From Woeseiaceae bacterium (GTDB lineage Bacteria; Pseudomonadota; Gammaproteobacteria; Steroidobacterales; Woeseiaceae): DNA of 49,997 bases. Made by a program: the position numbers and the translations under genes. The stretch lies in assembly GCA_028227395.1 (NCBI GenBank), contig JAOIZZ010000010.1:1-49997 (forward strand), read 5' to 3'. The notes below the pieces were generated by a model that did not search any database, was not told where the DNA came from, and saw only the letters and a program-made list of their open reading frames with translations. Below, piece by piece: positions 17,124 to 24,626 of the stretch. Numbering within the stretch: the stretch's first letter is position 1; each line of letters opens with the position of its first letter.

Positions 17124-18992
17124 ATGACAAACTACAAAACTATTTCTTCTCTAATATTCTTAGCCTCACTGTCTGCATGTGGCGGTGGTGGTGGCGATGC
17201 TGCTGGTACAGCTCCTGTTGTCACCGATGCCTATTCTGCTGTAGGACCTGCAGCACCTGTCATTAGTTCAGCATCTTCATATTCAGTTCAAGAAAATCAA
17301 ACCGCTATTGGTACTGCGACGGCCACTGATTCTGATTCTAGTACCCTTACTTTTTCTTTAACTGGCACTGATGCGAGTGCGTTATCTATCAATTCATCAA
17401 GTGGTGTCATGACGTTTAACACTGCACCTGACTTTGAGACTAAAAGCTCCTATGCCGTTATACTAAATGTATCTGATGGGGCCTTATCTGCTTCAAAGAA
17501 TTTGACGATCAACATAGCAGATTCTTTATCTGATAATCCATTGGCATGTAAAACAGCATCCTATACAACACTTCCACCGGCAGCATCCTCATCAGACAGT
17601 GTGATGAATTACTATTCATATTCATGGCAAGCCATTGATTTTGAGCTTTTACCGATATGCTTAAACTATTATGAGGCCACGGCAACCATTACAAGTCCTT
17701 GGAAAACTTATATTGAAGGCATCTATGACTACAGTAAATTTACTCTAGGTCATATTGTTCCCATAAATGCTTTTATTTTAGCCGCCCCGAGAGCATCGGC
17801 AAGTGCTGCTGAAACAACACAATTTAATACAGATTTTTGTACTATTGTTAATGCAAACCAAGTATCTCAATGTGTTGCTGGTTCAGATCCAATGACTAAT
17901 CGCTCTGCAGCAGGAGGTGTCGGCTTTGAACAACTCCCTAATGGGGGTGATCAACAGCTATTCCAAGACGGCTTATGGGGTAGTACCAATGGAACGTTCA
18001 GCGCTATTAAAGTAATTGCTCATGAGTATTATCATGTTCATCAGAATGGCTTGAAATTTTATATCGAGGCAACCGATAAATTTGCCATTCCTAAAGCATG
18101 GCCTGGCAATAGCAGTTCATATGATAGTGCGTCGATTCCAAAATACATGCCAAATTGGATAGAAGAGGGTGGTGCAGAATTTGGTGGGATCATCATAGCG
18201 GCCAAGTATGTAGCAGATAATTCTATAGATATTTCTGGTTCTTCATCAGCTCAAGATGAATTTAACAATCATATAGGAGCAGCATTCGATGGCTTTGCCG
18301 CTAATGCTTCATTATCCCTAGAAGATTTTAATATGGGTGATAATGGGGGTCAAAATCCCGGCCTACAATATTCAGCTGGTGCTGCTGCATTAATGTACTT
18401 GTGGCTTCAAGATGATGCTAATTATCAAAAAATTATGATTGATTATTATGCTAACTGGGCCGAAGCTGAAGCCTTAAGAGCTGGCTATGGTTGGGCTGAT
18501 GCTTTTAAGAATACTTTTCAAAAGGATGGAAATCCCTATGAAATTAGCACATTTTATACTGATTTTAATACTTGGATTCGATCAGACACAAAAGCAAACC
18601 TTAAGGCATCGATTAAAACGAAAAATCAGATGTTGCATGCTAATCTTTTGCCTACCACTGAGAATACACCGATAGCGATTACCCTAGTAGCTGCTCCAAA
18701 AGTTATTGATAACGGTGGTGCAAACAAATATTTTATCGATGGCGTGCAACAAAAATCGCTAGCTTTGCAAGCAGGTAAAACCTATACATTTACAAATCCA
18801 TCTGGTCATCCACTTGTATTTTCAACAACCTCTGATGGCACACATTCAAGTGGTACTAACTATACTGAAGGTGTGACAAAAGTAAGCTCCACCGAGACAA
18901 CATTAAAGGTGACTGCAACCACATCAGCCACTCTGTATTATTATTGTTCGGTTCATAGCGGCATGGGTGGTAAAATAATAACCATCCAGTAA
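17124..18992 (+). CDS. Lipoprotein with cadherin-like, HExxH metallopeptidase-like and cupredoxin-like regions
   Basis: A 622-residue surface or periplasmic lipoprotein. The lipobox is LSAC (Cys19), followed by a glycine run. Residues about 45-140 read like a cadherin-type repeat (SYSVQENQTAIGTATATDSD). The central region holds HEYYH at residues 300-304, a zinc metallopeptidase motif, with acidic WIEEGGAEFGG 45-50 residues later, the spacing seen in gluzincins. The C-terminal 100 residues look like a cupredoxin: His562 in SGHPLVF, then Cys608, His611 and Met614 in YYYCSVHSGMGG, a full type 1 copper ligand set. It is followed 19 bases later by the flavin hydroxylase. The combination is unusual. 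Peptidase activity is inferred from the motif only. Confidence 0.75.
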   Translation: MTNYKTISSLIFLASLSACGGGGGDAAGTAPVVTDAYSAVGPAAPVISSASSYSVQENQTAIGTATATDSDSSTLTFSLTGTDASALSINSSSGVMTFNTAPDFETKSSYAVILNVSDGALSASKNLTINIADSLSDNPLACKTASYTTLPPAASSSDSVMNYYSYSWQAIDFELLPICLNYYEATATITSPWKTYIEGIYDYSKFTLGHIVPINAFILAAPRASASAAETTQFNTDFCTIVNANQVSQCVAGSDPMTNRSAAGGVGFEQLPNGGDQQLFQDGLWGSTNGTFSAIKVIAHEYYHVHQNGLKFYIEATDKFAIPKAWPGNSSSYDSASIPKYMPNWIEEGGAEFGGIIIAAKYVADNSIDISGSSSAQDEFNNHIGAAFDGFAANASLSLEDFNMGDNGGQNPGLQYSAGAAALMYLWLQDDANYQKIMIDYYANWAEAEALRAGYGWADAFKNTFQKDGNPYEISTFYTDFNTWIRSDTKANLKASIKTKNQMLHANLLPTTENTPIAITLVAAPKVIDNGGANKYFIDGVQQKSLALQAGKTYTFTNPSGHPLVFSTTSDGTHSSGTNYTEGVTKVSSTETTLKVTATTSATLYYYCSVHSGMGGKIITIQ

Positions 18993-19011
18993 TGTTTATT
19001 AATAATTTTAT

Positions 19012-20946
19012 ATGCAATTTCATTTAAATGGTTTTGTTCCAGGAAATCTACAACTCTCTGAGTCAGCTAGAAAACAGTTAGCTGTAAGCAGTTCGGTTAA
19101 AATTCCTAGTGAAGTAGATGTGCTCATTGTTGGCTGTGGACCGGCCGGCTTAACACTGGCGAGACAGCTCGCGGAATTTCCAGAAATCACCACGTGTATT
19201 ATTGACCCCAAATCTGGCCCCATGCTTTTTGGTCAAGCTGATGGTGTCTCTTGTCGTACTATGGAAATAATGGAAGCTTACAATGCTAGTGAGTTAATAT
19301 TAAAAGAATCGTATTGGCTCAATCAAATTACCTTCTGGGAGCCTGAAGAAGGGGCTCGTCATAATATTAAACGTATTCAGAAAGTGCCTGATCCGAGAAT
19401 GGGGCTTTCTGAATTTCCGCATGTCGTTCTTAATCAAGCTCGAATTCATGATTTACTTTTGGGTGGCATGCGAAATTCAGCTGTAAAGCTTGAGCCCGTT
19501 TATAACAATCGTTTAGTAAACGTAAGTATTGATGAGAAATGCTACAATGATTTAAGTGATTTCCCCATAGAAGCATCGATTGAGAGCATCGATAAGAATA
19601 AAAAAAGTAACATTGAAACGATTAAAGCTCGATATATAGTCGGTTGTGATGGGGCAAGAAGTAAAGTACGAAAATGCTTAGGAATTCCATTACAGGGCGA
19701 TTCAACGAATAAGTCTTGGGGTGTGATGGATGCATTAGTTGTAACAAACTTTCCCGATATAAGAGTCAAAGCATTTATCAAATCTGAAAATGAAGGATCA
19801 ATTTTAATTGTGCCTCGTGAAGGTGGTTATCTGGTGCGTTTATATATTGAGCTTGAGCAATTAGAACTAAACCAGAGGGCCGCTAATTTAAATATCGGTC
19901 TTGAGGAGCTAACAGCTGCAGCACAACGTATTTTTCACCCTTATGAGCTGACCATAAAAGAAGTGCCTTGGTGGTCGGTTTATGAGATAGGGCAACGAGT
20001 CGCAGAATCATTTGATAATTTAACCCCAAACAAAGAAGAGGGTGGGCACCCCCGTGCTTTTATAGCTGGTGATGCATGTCATACGCACAGTCCTAAAGCA
20101 GGCCAAGGCATGAATGTATCAATACATGACACGTTCAATCTAGGCTGGAAATTGGCTTCTGTAATACTTAATCGCAGTGTTCCACAAATTCTTAACACAT
20201 ACTCTCAAGAAAGAAGGGCTGTTGCTCAGGACCTTATCACTCTGGACAAAGATTTTACAAAATTAGTGGCTGGCAAACAGCAGCACAAGATAAAGATTGT
20301 CGATAAGAATGCCAATACTGAGGCTATAAAAGATTATTTTACTAAACAAACTGGTTTTATCGCTGGTACCAGTATTAAGTATGGAGCGTCTTTGATCAGT
20401 GCAAAAACGAAACACCAAGATCTAGCAAAAGGCTTTTATGTTGGTCAGCGGTTTCATTCTGAAAAAGTAAAACGACTGGCAGATGGGCGTTGCTTGCATC
20501 TTGGCCACCTTAATAAAGCCGATGGGCGTTGGCGAATTTTCATATTTGGTGACATAAAGAATCCGATAGATTCTAAGTCTAGTTGTCACCAGCTCTTTGA
20601 GTATTTATCAAAATCACAGGATTCACCTATAAAAAAATATACACCAAAGGGAAGTGATATTGATTCAGTTATCGATATATATACAATATTGCAGTGTCGT
20701 GATGATTTATCGATTGAGCATCTGCATGACTTCTTATTACCGACTAAAGGTAAATATCATCTTAAAGATTACGAAAAAGTTTTTAGCCCTATTCCAGACA
20801 ATGATATCTATGAGTCAAGAAGTATAAATCGTGAAACTGGTTGCATGGTTGTGGTTAGACCTGATCAGCATATAGCAAATATCTTGCCATTAAACGGCTT
20901 CCAAGAGCTAGAGTCATTTTTTGATGGTTTTATGATCAAACTATAA
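19012..20946 (+). CDS. FAD-dependent aromatic hydroxylase (phenol 2-monooxygenase / 3-hydroxybenzoate 4-monooxygenase type)
   Basis: A 644-residue class A flavoprotein monooxygenase. The FAD motif is VLIVGCGPAGLTLARQLA near residue 38, the middle motif CDGARSKVRK near residue 215, and the second FAD motif FIAGDACHTHSPKAGQGMNV near residue 355. A C-terminal thioredoxin-like dimerisation domain (from about residue 470, with LADGRCLHLGHL) gives the length typical of phenol 2-monooxygenase and MobA rather than the shorter PobA. It hydroxylates a phenolic ring using NADPH and oxygen. No ring-cleavage dioxygenase lies nearby, so the pathway is not shown here. Its stop overlaps the opposing membrane protein by 6 bases. 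Confidence 0.9.
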   Translation: MQFHLNGFVPGNLQLSESARKQLAVSSSVKIPSEVDVLIVGCGPAGLTLARQLAEFPEITTCIIDPKSGPMLFGQADGVSCRTMEIMEAYNASELILKESYWLNQITFWEPEEGARHNIKRIQKVPDPRMGLSEFPHVVLNQARIHDLLLGGMRNSAVKLEPVYNNRLVNVSIDEKCYNDLSDFPIEASIESIDKNKKSNIETIKARYIVGCDGARSKVRKCLGIPLQGDSTNKSWGVMDALVVTNFPDIRVKAFIKSENEGSILIVPREGGYLVRLYIELEQLELNQRAANLNIGLEELTAAAQRIFHPYELTIKEVPWWSVYEIGQRVAESFDNLTPNKEEGGHPRAFIAGDACHTHSPKAGQGMNVSIHDTFNLGWKLASVILNRSVPQILNTYSQERRAVAQDLITLDKDFTKLVAGKQQHKIKIVDKNANTEAIKDYFTKQTGFIAGTSIKYGASLISAKTKHQDLAKGFYVGQRFHSEKVKRLADGRCLHLGHLNKADGRWRIFIFGDIKNPIDSKSSCHQLFEYLSKSQDSPIKKYTPKGSDIDSVIDIYTILQCRDDLSIEHLHDFLLPTKGKYHLKDYEKVFSPIPDNDIYESRSINRETGCMVVVRPDQHIANILPLNGFQELESFFDGFMIKL

Positions 20947-21555
20947 ATTTGTATGTCTATGCAGCCTTTTGAATGTAAATATTGAGTAGGCATAAAGGGC
21001 AGGTGTCATTATCAGCCACGGTAGCTGAGTTTGCAGTAATATAGATCTCTCACCGAATTGCATCAACACAGGGTTAAAAAAGCTCCCAAATGGCGAGAAT
21101 GGTGCCCAAGATAAGGGTTTGTCAATTGATAATTGATCGAAATATAAAAACATTTCGACAAATAAGTTTTGACCAATAGTAAATACACCTAAAAATGCAA
21201 AAGATAACCAATTCCATTTTTTAAATACATCGTTATTGTTACTTCTAAGTTTTATAAGTAATATACCGCCAATGCAAATTGCACCGGCATCTGCAAGTGA
21301 ATTAACTAACCAGTTAATATCAATTGGAATGATTGTATTTAATAATTCAGATCGACGCATATCAACTGGAAAGCCATCAACCAAGGCGTAAGTAAACCAT
21401 AATTCCCATCCCAATGAGCACATTACAAAGCTAAAGATAAATATGGATCGAAACCACATGATCTCTGGGTGGCTTTTAAATTTAAATACGAGCAAATATA
21501 TTGGCAATAGAGCACATATATAGACTATTAAAGCTATCCTGGTTTCCTCTAACAT
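20941..21555 (-). CDS. Integral membrane protein of unknown function
   Basis: A 204-residue protein with about five or six hydrophobic helices: ALIVYICALLPIYLLVF at the N-terminus, then FIFSFVMCSLGWELWF, WLVNSLADAGAICIGGILL, WLSFAFLGVFTIGQNLFVEM and PWLIMTPALYAYSIFTF. The charged cytoplasmic C-terminus ends KRLHRHTNL. I do not recognise the family and see no catalytic motif. It stands alone, converging with the aromatic hydroxylase and about 120 bases downstream of the broken hydrolase. Clearly coding from its hydrophobic periodicity and start at 21555. Confidence 0.7.
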   Translation of the reverse strand: MLEETRIALIVYICALLPIYLLVFKFKSHPEIMWFRSIFIFSFVMCSLGWELWFTYALVDGFPVDMRRSELLNTIIPIDINWLVNSLADAGAICIGGILLIKLRSNNNDVFKKWNWLSFAFLGVFTIGQNLFVEMFLYFDQLSIDKPLSWAPFSPFGSFFNPVLMQFGERSILLQTQLPWLIMTPALYAYSIFTFKRLHRHTNL

Positions 21556-21678
21556 CTATTTATATTTATCCTATTTAACATAATATACATTATACGCACT
21601 TAATATAAATATAAATGAGAATAAATAGAAATGATTGTGATTTGGGATTAATTATTTTATTTACGAATATTTTATAAT

Positions 21679-22631
21679 TTAAAGCAATGTCTCTACAAGC
21701 CATCCTTGTAATAACTGAAGGCTATCTTTCGATACGGTATGACCAGAATCCATCCAGTGTATTTCTGTATTGCCATTGAAAAGTTTATGGAGGGGTTTTA
21801 CTGACTTTTCAGAATCATAATCGCTATCATATTTTCCATTTAATAAAAAAAGTTGGTGTTGGCGCTATCCTGCCTACATAATTTGCGGGGCATGCCGCTG
21901 CTAAATGACCTGTCTCTAAAGCATCAAAATGACCAGAAATAAGTAGTGCCACAGCACTGAAACGTTTTTCAACGCCAGTAACTATAAAGCCCATTTCTGC
22001 ACCTCTACTTATTCCAAGATAAGCTATGTTTTCAGGCGATGCCATATAATGATTTAACAGTAAATCAACTGATCTGCTTACATCTTTTGTTGTCTGGATT
22101 ACCCATTCTAGGTAAAAAGATTTACGATTATAGAGATTTCGTGCTTTATCATCGTTCTTAAATGAAGATAATAAGCCTGTCTTTCTTTCACCAAAATGTA
22201 GTAAATCGATAGCTAAGACGTTCATGCCGCTTCGAATTAGACCTTTTACCACTCGATTGTACATTCCGTCTTTACCGTTGGGTGTTCCTCCATGAACCAC
22301 AATTACATGCGGCCTATTGTTATCAGTGCTTGTTCCTTGTGGTCTATAATAATCAGCGGTAACGTCCATATCAACGGTACTTTGAAATGTTATACGTTCT
22401 TTGTATATGCCGTCATTATTCGATGTCTCTCTAATATTAAGCTTAAAATCTAATTGGTCTTCATATACAAAGAAATCTAGGTATGTATTGAAAATTTCAT
22501 CACTTACTGGCTCATCTAGCCATTGGTCTGAGGCCCATTGTGAGAATGAAATGCTAGTAAATGATAGGTTAATTATTATTGCAATTATAATTATTGATGA
22601 TTTTTTTTTTAATATTATTTAAATAGCACAT
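21679..22631 (-). pseudogene. Exported alpha/beta hydrolase (dienelactone-hydrolase-like), frameshifted
   Basis: An exported alpha/beta hydrolase interrupted by one or two single-base shifts. The longest ATG frame (22369-21827) has HVIVVHGGTPNGKDGMYN, LAIDLLHFGERKTG and the nucleophile elbow YLGISRGAEMG, then stops early. At the A7 run 21845-21851, one more base would continue into FLLNGKYDSDYDSE and IHWMDSGHTVSKDSL, the Asp and His parts of the triad, ending at 21679. Upstream of 22369 the same frame extends back as a signal peptide (KKKSSIIIIAIIINLSFTSI) but lacks a start. Losing one base of the T10 run 22601-22610 would join it to an ATG at 22631 overlapping the FGE-like gene's end. Probably coupled to that gene. 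Confidence 0.8.
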
Positions 22632-23965
22632 CTGAAGCCTATATTGTTTGAGTTAAATTTTAAAGGTAGGTTTTCTTTTACATTGATGTCAAAAATATAA
22701 CTAGAGTCTTGCCATGAGCCGCCTAATATAGCCGCAGAATTTGCACCTTCAACTTCTATATTTGACCATTCTGCTACATTCCCAGCCATATCATATGCAC
22801 CATATTTGCTTGATCCTAATACGTTATTTTTTACATCCCATGCTCTTTGCGTGTCGAAATTAGCTCTTTTTTCTATACTTATGTCACTATTTCCCCATGG
22901 GTAACTATATTCTTCATCACCTATTGCTGCCCTCCACCATTGCCTGAATGTTGGTAGTTTTTTTCCTTGCCACTTACAATATGCGTCTGCCTCATACCAT
23001 GAAATGTTTGAGACTGGTTTATTATCGGTACCCTCCGGATAAATTGATCCTGACCAATTTCTTGGGCCTGGTAATCTTGTTTCATCAATAAATTCATTGA
23101 TTAGATTTGAATCTTTTACCTTCCAAAGTGATGCATTTCCATATCCGCCAGAACTAACAAATTTCATAAAGTCGTTATTTGTTACCTCATTCTTATCAAT
23201 CTTGAATTCATCGATCATTAAACCAGAAGAGTCTGCTGATAAAAAACCTTTTTCTACATAAACCATATCAATATTTGCAACTGAATCTTGAGTTAATACT
23301 ATATTTACATTTCTTACCTCATCTTCTATTATTTCTTGTATATAAATCAGACTATTATATCCATTTGATGATATTTTAAATTGATAATTACCTGGAATCA
23401 ATTTTAACTCTTTGTCATTTGTATTTATCGTTTTTTGTATATCAAGCTGATCTGAGAGTGAACTATAAATAATGTTTGACTCATTAGGTATTGTTGAAAA
23501 TTTTATTGAAACATATTCAGATTTTTTTTCACTAATAGTTTCCATTGAGGCTAAATCTGAACTTTCATCCGATTCAATATTTTCTTCATTGGGCAAGAAA
23601 ATCATACTTAATATGCTCAGCATAATCATGATTCCAGCGCCTGTGAAGAATGCGGGTTTCCAGTTTATTGATCTATCTAAATTAATTTCGATGTCGCTCT
23701 TGACGTTATCATTAGCGTCAATCGTTTTGCTTGCCACTAAAGGCCTCTCTTCATCTGAATCTCTTAACAAGGAAACAGCAATTACAACTGGAAGGAAAAG
23801 AATTAATATTGCTAATGATCCAGCTGGGAACCATTCTGGGAGTCCAGCTGTTTTGGTTAAGCTCGTGATAGCCTCGAAGGCGCCCCACCCTGCTACTAGA
23901 TAGATACCTATAACCTGCCATACAGACCGTTTTTTAATTTCTTTTATAATAATATTTATATTCAT
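22619..23965 (-). CDS. Membrane-anchored FGE/SUMF1-like protein with PEGA-like region
   Basis: A 448-residue membrane protein. Residues 1-70 form a two-helix module (RSVWQVIGIYLVAGWGAFEA, then SLAILILFLPVVIAVSLL) of the type placed before signalling or TolB-like domains; a third helix follows near residue 110. A PEGA-like beta domain (YVSIKFSTIPNES, then LIPGNYQFKISSNGY) spans about 155-235. The C-terminal 210 residues are an FGE-sulfatase/SUMF1 fold: FKIDKNEVTNNDFMKFV, PVSNISWYEADAYCKWQGKK, GAYDMAGNVAEWS, and GGSWQDSS to the end GFRCAI. The two active-site cysteines of true formylglycine-generating enzymes are absent after GGSW, so it is probably a non-canonical member. It is coupled to the broken hydrolase downstream and diverges from psiE. 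Confidence 0.85.
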   Translation of the reverse strand: MNINIIIKEIKKRSVWQVIGIYLVAGWGAFEAITSLTKTAGLPEWFPAGSLAILILFLPVVIAVSLLRDSDEERPLVASKTIDANDNVKSDIEINLDRSINWKPAFFTGAGIMIMLSILSMIFLPNEENIESDESSDLASMETISEKKSEYVSIKFSTIPNESNIIYSSLSDQLDIQKTINTNDKELKLIPGNYQFKISSNGYNSLIYIQEIIEDEVRNVNIVLTQDSVANIDMVYVEKGFLSADSSGLMIDEFKIDKNEVTNNDFMKFVSSGGYGNASLWKVKDSNLINEFIDETRLPGPRNWSGSIYPEGTDNKPVSNISWYEADAYCKWQGKKLPTFRQWWRAAIGDEEYSYPWGNSDISIEKRANFDTQRAWDVKNNVLGSSKYGAYDMAGNVAEWSNIEVEGANSAAILGGSWQDSSYIFDINVKENLPLKFNSNNIGFRCAI

Positions 23966-24176
23966 ATTTAAGGTGTAATTAAGAATATTTAATAAGTATT
24001 TTTAACATATTATTTTCTTAAGTTGTAGTTATGTTTAATGTTGAACACTAATATTAGGTATATGTTTTTGACTGATGAAGGTAATAATATTGATTTATCT
24101 TGTATTTACCGAGTAACCTATTAATCTCTATAGTTTTTAAACTGTTTCACTTGATACATTTATAGGGTTATACATT

Positions 24177-24605
24177 ATGATTAAAACTAAAATTACAAAA
24201 ATTATGCGTGGTCTTCATTGGACCACAACCGCTAGTGAGAGGCTTCTCCTTGCTATTATAGGGATTGTTACCTGTTTTGCTGCCGCTGAATACCTTTATC
24301 AGATGGTTTTGAATAGAGAGGTTAACCTTGCTGATTTATTTATGTTGTTTATTTATGTTGAAATCATTGGCATGGTTGGTGCTTTTTACTCAACCACTAG
24401 AATTCCAGTAACTTTGCCTATTATTATCGCAATAACCGCATTATGCAGATTGATAGTGATGGAAAGCAAAGAAATGAATGCAGTCTTGATTTTAGGTGAA
24501 GCTGGAGCGATACTTATTCTTGCTGGAGCCGCTTATATAATGTCACTAAAGGATAAAATAAGCCTAGAAAAGGTAGAGAAATATAACGACTTGAATAAAG
24601 ATTAA
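24177..24605 (+). CDS. psiE: Phosphate-starvation-inducible PsiE family membrane protein
   Basis: A 142-residue inner-membrane protein with four hydrophobic helices: LLLAIIGIVTCFAAAEYLY, LADLFMLFIYVEIIGMVGAF, PVTLPIIIAITALCRLIV and AVLILGEAGAILILAGAAYI. The pattern, with YVEIIGM in helix 2 and CRLIV in helix 3, matches PsiE. The biochemical role is unknown; E. coli psiE is under PhoB and CRP control. I see no convincing Pho box here. The gene is followed 21 bases later by the membrane-anchored propeller gene and is likely co-transcribed with it. Confidence 0.85.
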   Translation: MIKTKITKIMRGLHWTTTASERLLLAIIGIVTCFAAAEYLYQMVLNREVNLADLFMLFIYVEIIGMVGAFYSTTRIPVTLPIIIAITALCRLIVMESKEMNAVLILGEAGAILILAGAAYIMSLKDKISLEKVEKYNDLNKD

Positions 24606-24626
24606 CTAATAATCTGGATATTAGAT

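Noticed and set aside
23472-23903. 143-codon plus-strand frame opposite the FGE-like gene
   Set aside because: Antisense shadow of membrane helices; no family-like motif and no promoter context.
24120-24176. Pho box upstream of psiE
   Set aside because: CTGTTTCACTTGATACA-like sequence is too far from the tandem CTGTCAT repeats to call a PhoB site.
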